A stretch of DNA of 6,919 bases from Roseiarcus sp050013915 (GCA_050013915.1 JBEKEI010000209.1:1-6919); one strand, 5' to 3'; counted from the first letter of the stretch, positions 1 through 6,462 are shown. Notes: generated from the letters alone by a model not told the origin. Numbers and translations: made by a program.

Positions 1-201
1 ATGCGCCCCGAGCGCGGCGTCGTAGAGGAAGCGCGTCGAGCAATAGCCGCAGATCGCCTCGACGTCGCCGCCCATGTCGATGAAAATGTGGGGATGGTCG
101 AACGGCGGACGCGCCCCCGTGCACATGAATTCCTTCACCCCGACCCGGATCGTGGCGACCCCGGGATCGTTGTGAAAATGGGGAATGGCGTGGTCGGCCA
201 T
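1..201 (-). CDS. CHCC-type zinc-finger domain protein (3' end beyond window)
   Basis: The first 67 codons of a small protein read leftward from the ATG at 201 and remain open at the window edge. The start follows an AGGAG (209-213) seven bases upstream. The sequence resembles the short zf-CHCC proteins (family related to the NDUFS6 C-terminal domain) common in alphaproteobacteria. Visible ligands are Cys27 in KEFMCTG, His36/His38 in FDHPHIF, then Cys51 and Cys54 in CGYC, giving the C-H-C-C order. The IDMGGD stretch between the histidine and the last cysteine pair is typical as I recall it. Family members are usually only about 60-80 residues, so little should be missing. The likely role is zinc binding in a small soluble protein; the relation to respiratory complex I assembly is family knowledge and cannot be shown here. 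It is divergent from the aldo/keto reductase and not obviously linked to it. Confidence 0.85.
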   Translation of the reverse strand, partial: MADHAIPHFHNDPGVATIRVGVKEFMCTGARPPFDHPHIFIDMGGDVEAICGYCSTRFLYDAALGAH

Positions 202-232
202 GGCGGGGCTCCTGACGGGGGGCTGGCGGATA

Positions 233-260
233 TGGCTATAGCCAAGCCGGGCGGGCTTGG
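233..260. promoter_or_regulatory. Overlapping palindrome and hairpin in a divergent intergenic region
   Basis: A perfect 12-base palindrome, TGGCTATAGCCA, lies at 233-244. It overlaps a perfect 7-base inverted repeat: CCAAGCC at 242-248 and GGCTTGG at 254-260 with a 5-base loop. Both sit 30-60 bases upstream of the zinc-finger gene start, in the 205-base gap shared with the divergent aldo/keto reductase gene. The position and symmetry fit an operator or 5'-UTR structure, but no regulator or promoter hexamer pair could be assigned. An 8-base palindrome TTCATGAA also occurs at 289-296. Confidence 0.3.
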
Positions 261-406
261 GTAGGGCGGCGCAGCGACCCGGCGCGCATTCATGAACGCC
301 GGATATAGGCTCATGCGGTTCATGCCGCCTTATCGATCGGCGCCGCGGCCTCCATCTCTGGGCGATCGCAGCAGCGGCGTCCCGCAGCGCGGCCGGAGGA
401 ACGGCA

Positions 407-1402
407 ATGCTCAAACGCACACTCGGAACAAGCGGCCTGGAGGTCTCGGCGATCGGCTTTGGCTGCATGGGGCTGAATTTCAGCTACGGCCATGGGCTCG
501 GCAGGCAGGAGGGGATCGCGCTGATCCGCGCCGCGGTGGAGCGCGGCGTCACCTTCTTCGACACCGCCGAGGTTTACGGCCCCTTCACCAACGAAGAGAT
601 GGTCGGCGCGGCGCTGGCGCCGGTGCGCGACCTCGTGGTCATCGCGACCAAGTTCGGGTTCGCGATCGATCCGCAAACCGGCCGGCAGAGCGGCATGGAC
701 AGCCGGCCCGAGCACATCCGCGCGGTCGCCGAGGCGTCGCTGAAGCGGCTCGGCGTCGAAGTCATCGACCTCTTCTACCAGCACCGCGTCGATCCCGCCG
801 TGCCGATCGAGGAGGTCGCGGGCGCCGTCGGCGACCTCATCCGGCAGGGCAAGGTCCGCCATTTCGGCCTGTCCGAGGCGGGCGCGCAGACGATCCGCCG
901 CGCGCACGCCGCCCATCCGGTCGCCGCGATCCAGAGCGAATATTCGCTGTGGACGCGCGGGCCGGAGACCAACGGCGTGCTGGAGGCCTGCGCGGAGCTC
1001 GGCATCGGCTTCGTGCCCTACAGCCCGCTCGGCAAGGGCTTCCTGACCGGCGCGATGGGCAAGGACACCCAGCTCGCCCAGAACGATTTCCGCCGGCTGC
1101 TGCCGCGCTTCACGCCCGCGGCGATGGCGAACAACCAGGCTCTCGTCGAGCTCCTCAAGCGCATCGGCGCCGACAAGCGGGCGACGCCGGCGCAGATCGC
1201 GCTCGCCTGGCTGCTCGCCCAGAAGCCGTGGATCGCGCCGATCCCCGGCACCACCAGGCTCGAGCGGCTGGAGGAAAACCTGGGGGCGGCCGATGTCGCG
1301 CTGACCGCGGCGGATCTCGCCGAGATCGCGCGCGCGGCGGCCGAGATCGCGATCGAGGGCGAACGCTATCCCGCGCAGCTCATGGCGACGACGGGCCGCT
1401 GA
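407..1402 (+). CDS. Aldo/keto reductase, NADPH-dependent
   Basis: A complete 331-residue soluble oxidoreductase of the aldo/keto reductase superfamily, a (beta/alpha)8 barrel that reduces aldehydes or ketones with NAD(P)H. It opens with the usual TLGTSGLEVSAIGFGCMGL strand-loop. The catalytic tetrad is complete: Asp52 and Tyr57 (in FFDTAEVYGP), Lys82 (ATKFG) and His126 (YQHRVDP). The cofactor-binding C-terminal part carries PIPGTTR at 278-284 followed by LEENLGA. Length and motif order match bacterial AKR13-like enzymes; the subfamily is from recall and the substrate is unknown. The start is well supported: GGAGGA at 395-400, six bases before the ATG. It stands alone on this strand, divergent from the zinc-finger gene and convergent with the FecR-domain gene, whose stop is 39 bases away. 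The stop codon sits in the loop of a GC hairpin (separate entry). Confidence 0.94.
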   Translation: MLKRTLGTSGLEVSAIGFGCMGLNFSYGHGLGRQEGIALIRAAVERGVTFFDTAEVYGPFTNEEMVGAALAPVRDLVVIATKFGFAIDPQTGRQSGMDSRPEHIRAVAEASLKRLGVEVIDLFYQHRVDPAVPIEEVAGAVGDLIRQGKVRHFGLSEAGAQTIRRAHAAHPVAAIQSEYSLWTRGPETNGVLEACAELGIGFVPYSPLGKGFLTGAMGKDTQLAQNDFRRLLPRFTPAAMANNQALVELLKRIGADKRATPAQIALAWLLAQKPWIAPIPGTTRLERLEENLGAADVALTAADLAEIARAAAEIAIEGERYPAQLMATTGR

Positions 1403-1412
1403 GCGCGGCCCG
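1392..1412. terminator. GC-rich hairpin spanning the aldo/keto reductase stop codon
   Basis: A perfect 8-bp stem (CGGGCCGC at 1392-1399 with GCGGCCCG at 1405-1412) encloses a 5-base loop holding the TGA stop. It lies in the 39-base gap between two convergent genes, where a bidirectional terminator would be expected. No T-tract follows on either strand, so it may be a weak, Rho-assisted or purely RNA-stabilising structure. The rest of the gap is very GC rich. Confidence 0.35.
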
Positions 1413-1441
1413 TCCGGCCCGCCGGGGCAGGCGCGCCGTCG

Positions 1442-2074
1442 CTAGTTCGCGAACGACACCGTCGCCACGGCGCGCTTCATCCGGTCCTGCGACCAAGCCG
1501 CCGGCTTCGCCGGCGCCTTGCCCGCGAAGATCATCGAGCCATTGCCCGCCTTGAGGTCGACGGTCCCGCGCGTCGTCTTCACCCAGACCTCGCCCTTCAG
1601 CACCACGACGCCGAAGCCGCCGTCGATCGGGCCGCCCCAGACGGTGGTGCCGCGCACGCCGAGCGTGCCGACCGGGGTCTTGATCGTGACATTGCCGCCG
1701 GTCGGGCCCTCGATCTTGCCGCCGACGAACAGGAAGGCGCCCTTGGCGACCTCGAGCGCGAGCTTGTTGCCGCCCGCGCCGGGCCGGTAGACGAAATCAT
1801 CGACCGTCAGCCTGCCGTTCTCGCCGAGCGTCAGCACCGTGCCGTCGTCGAGCTTCGCCTCGAGCCGGGCGCCGGCGCCGGTCCGCATGCGGTCGCGGAA
1901 ATAGACCGGGCCGGCCGCTTGCAGGTCGCGGCTGGCGCCCGCCTGGATCGCGGTCGCCTGGTCCTGGACCTTGTCGACGGCGCCGACGGCGACCGGCTCC
2001 GCGCGGGCGCCGGCGAACGGGGCGAGGCTGACCGCGATCGCGATCGCCAGAATGGGCTGAAGTCTTGCTTTCAT
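1442..2074 (-). CDS. Exported FecR-domain protein
   Basis: A 210-residue protein starting at the ATG at 2074, with AGGAG (2081-2085) six bases upstream. The N-terminus is a classical Sec signal peptide: Lys3 and Arg4, a hydrophobic core (about 8-20) and an ARA site at 23-25 followed by Glu-Pro. The mature part carries a FecR-type beta-rich domain from about residue 50 to 180, with LDDGTVLTLGENGRLTVDDF, then LEVAKGAF and the signature TPVGTLGVRGTTVW at 133-146. It lacks the cytoplasmic anti-sigma N-terminus and transmembrane helix of true FecR, and no sigma-factor or TonB receptor gene is nearby. It is therefore a free periplasmic FecR-fold protein rather than an iron-transport regulator. It begins 32 bases after the EAL gene ends and is probably co-transcribed with it. 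Given the CHASE2 cyclase next door, a role as periplasmic sensing partner is plausible but inferred. Confidence 0.88.
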   Translation of the reverse strand: MKARLQPILAIAIAVSLAPFAGARAEPVAVGAVDKVQDQATAIQAGASRDLQAAGPVYFRDRMRTGAGARLEAKLDDGTVLTLGENGRLTVDDFVYRPGAGGNKLALEVAKGAFLFVGGKIEGPTGGNVTIKTPVGTLGVRGTTVWGGPIDGGFGVVVLKGEVWVKTTRGTVDLKAGNGSMIFAGKAPAKPAAWSQDRMKRAVATVSFAN

Positions 2075-2106
2075 CGCAGTCTCCTTTTCGAGGGCAAGAG
2101 GTCGAA

Positions 2107-3375
2107 TCAGCCGCGGCTCGCTGTTCGCGCGGCCGCGCCGGCCGGCGTCGTCGCCGCGGGGCCCGCGGCCGTCCAGCCGCCGGTCAGCGCGATCGTCCGC
2201 GCGAGCGTCTCCGGCTTGCCGAACAGATAGCCCTGGCCGAAGGCGCAGCCGAGATCGGCGAGCATGCGCGCCTGCCCGTCGTCCTCGACGCCCTCGGCGA
2301 CCACGGGGATTTCGAGCTCCTCGGCGAGCCGGAGGATGAGGTTGATGATCCGCCGGCTGGTCGGCGCCGCGGTCATCGAGGTCACGAAGCTGCGGTCGAT
2401 CTTCAGCGTCGTGATCGGCAGCGCGCCCAGATAGCTCAGCGAGGAATAGCCGGTGCCGAAATCGTCGAGCGCGACGCCGATGCCGTAGGCGCGGCAGGCG
2501 TTGAGCGCGGCGACCGCCTTCTGCGGGTCGCTCATCAGCACGCTCTCGGTCACTTCGAGCTTGATGCTGCAAGGATCGACGCCCGCGGCGCCGAGCGCGG
2601 CGGCGACCGATTCGGCGAACGATTCGCGCGCGAGGTCGTGGCCGCAGACGTTCACCGACAGGAACAGCGGATCGACCGCGCCCAGATTGCCGAGCGCGGC
2701 GGTCATGATCGCCGGAAACACCCGCCCGACCTCGCCGAGGCACCAGTCGGTGACCGCCGCAATGATGCCGCTCGCCTCGGCGACCGGGATGAAATCGCCC
2801 GGCGGGACGAGGCCGCGGGTCGGATGGCGCCAGCGCAGCAGCGCCTCGAATCCGGCGAGGCGGCGTGCGGGCAGCCGGACGATCGGCTGGAAGAACAGTT
2901 CGAACTCGCCGCGCTCGAGCGCGCGCCGCAATTCGTTCTCGAGCGAGAGCGTGCCGAGCGCGGCCTGGAAGCCCTCGAGCGGCCGGGGCGGGTCGGGCGC
3001 GGAAATCCGCTGCCGGTCGGCGCCGTCGAACAGCGCGACCGTCTCCCGGTATTTGGCGATGACGACGCCCAGGCACATCCGCAGGATCGGATCGGTGCGG
3101 GCGATCCGGTGCGCGATCTGGTCGGCGGTGATCAGCACGAGCTGGCAATCGGCGGCGGCGCGCGCCGAGGCCGAGCGCGGCAGGCTGTCGAGGATCGCCA
3201 TTTCGCCGACGATCTCGCCGGGCCCGCGCCGCGCCAGCATCACCTCGCGGCCCTCGCGCACGAGAAAGATCTCGATTTCGCCCCCGTCGATGAGAAAGGC
3301 CGACGAGCCGGAATCGCCTTCGGCGAACAGCAGCGCGCCGGCGGGAAGCGTGATTCGGTGCAGGTCGGCGTCCAT
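2107..3375 (-). CDS. cNMP-binding domain-EAL domain c-di-GMP phosphodiesterase
   Basis: A 422-residue cytoplasmic two-domain protein; AGGAA at 3381-3385 precedes the ATG by five bases. Residues ~1-115 form a cyclic-nucleotide-binding (CAP effector) fold: an FAEGDSGSSAFLIDGGEIEIF strand-turn, then the phosphate-binding cassette IVGEMAILDSLPRSASARA with Glu58 and Arg67 positioned to bind cyclic nucleotide. Residues ~145-392 form an EAL domain, which hydrolyses c-di-GMP to pGpG. All catalytic positions are present: Glu177 (EALLRW), Asn242 (SVNVCG), Glu274 (LEVTES), Asp304-Asp305 (DDFGTGYSSL), Lys325 (KIDRSF), Glu361 (AEGVE) and Gln381 (GQGYLF). Their spacing matches active EAL enzymes such as RocR, and loop 6 is intact. 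There is no GGDEF or membrane segment. The Ala/Gly/Thr-rich tail after ~398 is probably disordered. It is first in an operon with the FecR-domain gene and divergent from an adenylate cyclase, so cAMP gating of the EAL domain is a natural inference. Confidence 0.94.
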   Translation of the reverse strand: MDADLHRITLPAGALLFAEGDSGSSAFLIDGGEIEIFLVREGREVMLARRGPGEIVGEMAILDSLPRSASARAAADCQLVLITADQIAHRIARTDPILRMCLGVVIAKYRETVALFDGADRQRISAPDPPRPLEGFQAALGTLSLENELRRALERGEFELFFQPIVRLPARRLAGFEALLRWRHPTRGLVPPGDFIPVAEASGIIAAVTDWCLGEVGRVFPAIMTAALGNLGAVDPLFLSVNVCGHDLARESFAESVAAALGAAGVDPCSIKLEVTESVLMSDPQKAVAALNACRAYGIGVALDDFGTGYSSLSYLGALPITTLKIDRSFVTSMTAAPTSRRIINLILRLAEELEIPVVAEGVEDDGQARMLADLGCAFGQGYLFGKPETLARTIALTGGWTAAGPAATTPAGAAARTASRG

Positions 3376-3412
3376 GGGGGTTCCTGGAAACTCCGCACGC
3401 GGCCGGAGCGGA

Positions 3413-3441
3413 CCGATTATCGAACCAAATAGGTTAATCGG
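3413..3441. promoter_or_regulatory. AT-rich dyad in the cyclase/EAL divergent intergenic region
   Basis: An inverted repeat (CCGATTA at 3413-3419, TAATCGG at 3435-3441) encloses a smaller one (AACC at 3423-3426, GGTT at 3432-3435) around AAATA. It is the most AT-rich spot in the 234-base gap between the cNMP-EAL and CHASE2 cyclase genes, 38-66 bases upstream of the EAL start codon. The position suits an operator or promoter element. It does not match the CRP consensus TGTGA-N6-TCACA, so which factor binds is unknown. Confidence 0.35.
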
Positions 3442-3443
3442 CC

Positions 3444-3470
3444 CCTTAACCCAAGGACCACGCGGGTCAA
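3444..3470 (-). promoter_or_regulatory. Possible sigma70-type promoter for the EAL-FecR operon
   Basis: Reading leftward, TTGACC (3470-3465) could be a -35 element and TTAAGG (3449-3444) a -10, separated by 15 bases (16 if the -10 is read as TAAGGG). The spacing is short and the -10 is poor, so this is only the best candidate seen by eye. It would place transcription start near 3437, at the dyad. No convincing promoter hexamers were found for the cyclase on the plus strand. Confidence 0.2.
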
Positions 3471-3609
3471 TCGCGCGCGGTTTCGGCGCTTTGCCGCCGG
3501 GGGTCGACCGGCGACCGGCGATTTTCCCTAGCGTTTACCCTCCGCCCATCCTTTTCGCCGATGCTGCCCGGAGCCGCCCGGCGGCGGCGAAATTGGCGGG
3601 GCCGGCGCA

Positions 3610-5754
3610 ATGACCTTCACCTGGCGACGCCTTCTGCCCGCTCTCGTCGGGCTCGCCGCGATCCTCGGCCTGCTCGGCGCGCGCGGGCTCCGCCCCGAAG
3701 CCTTCGAACGCGCGCGGCTGTTCGCCTTCGACACGCTGCAGCGGCTCGCGCCCTGGGAGGCGCCGCGGCCGGTCGTCGTCGTCGACATCGACGATTCCAG
3801 CCTGGCGCGGATCGGCCAGTGGCCGTGGTCGCGCGACGCGCTCGCCGATCTGGTGCGCGCGCTGCAGGATCTCGGCGCCGGCGCGATCGGCTTCGACGTC
3901 ATCTTCGCCGAGCCCGACCGCACCTCGCCGGCGCTGCTGGCGCGCCAGTGGGAGCGCGGCTTCGGCTGGCGGCCGCCGGGCGGGGCGACGGCGCCGCCCG
4001 ACTATGACGCCCTGTTCGCCGCGGCGATCGCGCGCGGCCGGGTGGCGACCGGCTTCGGCCTGCTCGCTGCGGCCAACGGCGCCGCGCCGCGGATCGGGGC
4101 CAGCTTCGCCACGATCGGGGCCGATCCGGCGGCGACGGTGCGCAATTTTTCCGGCGCCGTGCCCAATCTGGCGGGAATCGAGGCGGTCGCGGCGGGCAAT
4201 GGCAGCCTGGCGATCGCCGGCGGCGGCGACGAGGTCATCCGCGCCATGCCGATGCTGTCCGCGCTCGACGGCCGGCTCGCGCCCTCGCTCGCCGCCGAAT
4301 TGCTGCGGATCGCGCAGGACGAGGACACGATCGGCGTGCGCGCCGAGCGCGCCGCCGGCGCCGGCGGCGCGGTCACCGGCTACACCCTGCGGATCGGCGA
4401 CCATGACGCGCCGGTCGACCGCGACGGCGCCATGCTGCTCCATCACGGCGCGCGGCCGGCCGCGGCGACCATCCCGGCCTGGCGCCTGCTCGCGCCCGGC
4501 GAGCGCGAGGCGCTGCGCGCGCGCATCGACCACCAGATCGTGCTGATCGGGACCAGCGCGCTCGGCCTGTCCGATCTGCGCGCGACGCCGCTGCGGCCGC
4601 TCGAGCCGGGGGTGAACCTTCACGCGCGCGCGATCGAGCAGGTTCTCGCCGGCCATTTTCTCGCCCGGCCGGCCTGGGCGGACGGGGCGGAATTCGTCGC
4701 CTCGGCGCTGCTGGCGGCGGGGCTGGTCCTGCTGGCGGCGTTCGGCGCGCCGCGCGCCGCCGCGCTCGCCGCCGCGCTCTGCGTGGCCGGGCTGTTCGGC
4801 GCTTCCTTCGCCGCCTTCACGACCGGCGGGCTCCTGCTCGACCCGGGTCTGGCCGCGGCGACGGCGGTCTGCGGCGCCGTGGCGACCAGTTTTGCCCGCT
4901 ATTTCATCGCCGACCGCGACGCCTCGCGGCTGCGCGCGGCGTTCACCCACTATCTCTCGCCCACGCTCGTCGACGCGCTCGCGCGCGATCCCGACCGGCT
5001 GAAGCTCGGCGGCGAGCAGCGCGAGATGACCTTCCTGTTCACCGATCTCGAGGGCTTCACCAGCCTCACCGAGGCGGCCGATCCGCGCGACATCGTCGCC
5101 TGGCTCAACGCCTATCTCGACGGGCTGTGCCGGATCGTGATGGATCACGGCGGCACGGTCGACAAGATCGTCGGCGACGCCGTCCATGCGATGTTCAACG
5201 CGCCGCTCGACCAGCCCGACCACGCGCAAAGGGCGGTGCGCTGCGCGCTGGCGATCGACGCGTTTGCGCAAAGCTATGCGCAGGCGCAGCAGGCGCGCGG
5301 CATCGCCTTCGGGGCGACCCGGATCGGGGTCAACACCGGCCAGGCGGTGGTCGGCAATTTCGGCGGCCGCCGCCGCTTCGACTACACCGCCCATGGCGAC
5401 GCGATCAACACGGCGGCGCGGCTGGAGGCGGCCAACAAGACGCTGGGAACCCGGATCTGCGTCGCGCGGGCGACGATGGAACAGGTCGAGGCGATCGATT
5501 TCCTGCCCGTCGGCGCGCTGATGCTGAAAGGCAAGAGCCGGCCGGTCGACGTGTTCGCGCCGCTGGCCGAGCCGTCGGCGACCGGCGCCTGGGCCCCCGC
5601 CTACCGCGAGGCGTTCGCCCGCCTCGCCGAGGGCGACGCCGCGGGATCGGCGGCGATCGTCGCCCTCCACGAGCGCCATCCCGACCAGCCGATCCTCGCC
5701 CTGCATGCGCGGCGCATCCGCGCCGGCGAGCGCTCGGCGCGCATGGCCGCCTGA
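3610..5754 (+). CDS. CHASE2-domain class III adenylate cyclase (membrane receptor cyclase)
   Basis: A 714-residue membrane receptor predicted to convert ATP to cAMP. One N-terminal helix (about 8-23) leads into an extracytoplasmic CHASE2 sensor (about 35-350, with VVVVDIDDSSLARIGQWPWSR and GFDVIFAEPDR, ending in IVLIGTSALGLSDLRATPL). Three more helices (about 360-378, 382-402, 408-428) return it to the membrane. The cytoplasmic cyclase domain spans about 470-650. Metal-binding aspartates are Asp479 (FTDLEGFTSL) and Asp523 (KIVGDAVHAMF); Lys519 is the adenine-selecting lysine. Thr593 stands where class IIIa enzymes have Asp, a class IIIb trait; Asn600 and Arg604 (GDAINTAARLE) are the transition-state pair. 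The catalytic set is therefore complete. A helical tail (660-706) ends in HPDQPILALHARRI, as in other CHASE2 cyclases from recall. The start has only a weak ribosome site (GGCGGGG region). The gene is divergent from the cNMP-EAL gene, suggesting a cAMP partner. Confidence 0.94.
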   Translation: MTFTWRRLLPALVGLAAILGLLGARGLRPEAFERARLFAFDTLQRLAPWEAPRPVVVVDIDDSSLARIGQWPWSRDALADLVRALQDLGAGAIGFDVIFAEPDRTSPALLARQWERGFGWRPPGGATAPPDYDALFAAAIARGRVATGFGLLAAANGAAPRIGASFATIGADPAATVRNFSGAVPNLAGIEAVAAGNGSLAIAGGGDEVIRAMPMLSALDGRLAPSLAAELLRIAQDEDTIGVRAERAAGAGGAVTGYTLRIGDHDAPVDRDGAMLLHHGARPAAATIPAWRLLAPGEREALRARIDHQIVLIGTSALGLSDLRATPLRPLEPGVNLHARAIEQVLAGHFLARPAWADGAEFVASALLAAGLVLLAAFGAPRAAALAAALCVAGLFGASFAAFTTGGLLLDPGLAAATAVCGAVATSFARYFIADRDASRLRAAFTHYLSPTLVDALARDPDRLKLGGEQREMTFLFTDLEGFTSLTEAADPRDIVAWLNAYLDGLCRIVMDHGGTVDKIVGDAVHAMFNAPLDQPDHAQRAVRCALAIDAFAQSYAQAQQARGIAFGATRIGVNTGQAVVGNFGGRRRFDYTAHGDAINTAARLEAANKTLGTRICVARATMEQVEAIDFLPVGALMLKGKSRPVDVFAPLAEPSATGAWAPAYREAFARLAEGDAAGSAAIVALHERHPDQPILALHARRIRAGERSARMAA

Positions 5755-5762
5755 GCGCGGCC
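5745..5762. terminator. GC hairpin spanning the cyclase stop codon
   Basis: GGCCGC (5745-5750) pairs with GCGGCC (5757-5762) around a 6-base loop containing the TGA. It occupies the 15-base gap before the convergent DUF3307 stop at 5770. There is no T-tract. It shares the run CTGAGCGCGGCC with the hairpin at the end of the aldo/keto reductase gene. Confidence 0.3.
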
Positions 5763-5769
5763 GGCCGGC

Positions 5770-6165
5770 TCACAGCACGAAGAACGCCGCCGCCAGCGCA
5801 ATATTGGTCGCCTGGTGGAGCAATTGGTCGAAGCCGATCACCCACCAGAACGGCGCCTGATCGGCGCTCCAGCCGCCGCGCAACGAGACCAGCGTCTTGG
5901 CCCGGTCGATCGTCCAGTGGATCGCGAAATCGGCGAGGCCGAGCCACCACAGGCGCGGCGCGATCGCCAGCGCGATCAGCAGCGTGGCGGCGCCGTGGAT
6001 CAGCGCATGCACCGCCAGCGGCGCCCCCCATCCGGTTCGGCGCTCCTTGCCGCGCGCGATCCAGTTGGTCTGGAGCAGGAAGTCGGCGACGAAATGCTTG
6101 ACCGCCATCGCCAGCAGCAGCGCGCAGAACGGCCAGATCGGGACGGAAGGGCCAGGCTGCGGCAA
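5770..6165 (-). CDS. DUF3307-family membrane protein
   Basis: A small multi-pass inner-membrane protein of the DUF3307 family, function unknown. Family features, numbered from the TTG at 6165 (131 residues): a first hydrophobic segment leading into VKHFVADFLLQTNW (22-35), ARGKE (37-41), HALIHGAATLLIAL (53-66), a second membrane stretch with LWWLGLADFAIHWTIDRAK (72-90), and WWVIGFDQLLHQATN (107-121) before a hydrophobic C-terminus. The start is uncertain. The only nearby ATG (6108) would cut into the first hydrophobic helix, giving 112 residues. The TTG at 6165 keeps that helix but has a poor ribosome site. A longer in-frame opening to an ATG at 6534 would read Arg/Ser/Pro-rich translation through the repeats and is unlikely to be real. 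The 3' end is convergent with the cyclase, 15 bases away. The 5' side abuts a composite repeat 26 bases upstream. Confidence 0.82.
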   Translation of the reverse strand: MPQPGPSVPIWPFCALLLAMAVKHFVADFLLQTNWIARGKERRTGWGAPLAVHALIHGAATLLIALAIAPRLWWLGLADFAIHWTIDRAKTLVSLRGGWSADQAPFWWVIGFDQLLHQATNIALAAAFFVL

Positions 6166-6191
6166 GGGGGCGATCCAGTTGGCGAGAGGGT

Positions 6192-6358
6192 CAGCAATTC
6201 CAAAAGCGCGGAGAACCCCTTCTCCCGCTGTTGCGGGAGAAGGTGGCGCGAAGCGCCGGATGAGGGCCTTGCCAAGGTCTTCCGCCCTACGCCGGCCCCT
6301 CGCCCCAGCCCCTCTCCCGCAAGCGGGCGAGGGGCTACCCGCACTTTTGGAATTGCTG
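6192..6358. repeat. Composite REP-like inverted-repeat element (167 bases)
   Basis: Perfect 15-base terminal arms CAGCAATTCCAAAAG (6192-6206) and CTTTTGGAATTGCTG (6344-6358) extend inward to 19 of 20 matching positions. Inside are two imperfectly mirrored REP-like units. The left hairpin has 11-bp arms CCTTCTCCCGC / GCGGGAGAAGG (6218-6228, 6233-6243), followed by a GGCGC-GAA-GCGCC hairpin (6245-6257). The right hairpin has 13-base arms with one mismatch around an AA loop (6308-6335). The style matches bacterial REP/BIME or small non-autonomous elements. No target-site duplication is evident at the edges. It sits just upstream of the DUF3307 gene. Confidence 0.85.
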
Positions 6359-6462
6359 CGCGAAGACCCACTATGGCGCCGTGATGGCTGACAGTCTGTT
6401 AAGATTCGCGGCGCCGACCACCCGCGGCGACTCCCGATGCGGCGGGCGGTCGAAATCGCAAC

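Noticed and set aside
292..1554. A 420-codon plus-strand frame over the aldo/keto reductase
   Set aside because: Shifted frame of a clear aldo/keto reductase gene; Arg/Gly/Pro-rich and without motifs.
1442..2074. Iron-siderophore signalling FecR
   Set aside because: No anti-sigma segment or transmembrane helix, and no FecI or TonB-dependent receptor nearby; only the FecR fold is shared.
2075..3148. N-terminal extension of the FecR-domain frame upstream of 2074
   Set aside because: It overlaps the EAL gene out of frame and is Arg-rich noise. A strong ribosome site and signal peptide support the start at 2074.
2065..3432. A 455-codon plus-strand frame across the EAL gene
   Set aside because: The composition is typical of a GC-rich shadow frame (Arg/Glu/Ala/Asp), has no domain and is antisense to an intact EAL enzyme.
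3535..5706. A 723-codon open frame antisense to the cyclase
   Set aside because: It is Arg/Gly/Asp-rich low-complexity translation with no recognisable family and lies wholly opposite a gene with complete catalytic motifs. Long antisense frames are expected in very GC-rich DNA.
6192..6358. Insertion sequence
   Set aside because: The terminal inverted repeats are good but the interior is too short for a transposase and no target-site duplication is visible, so only a non-autonomous element is supportable.
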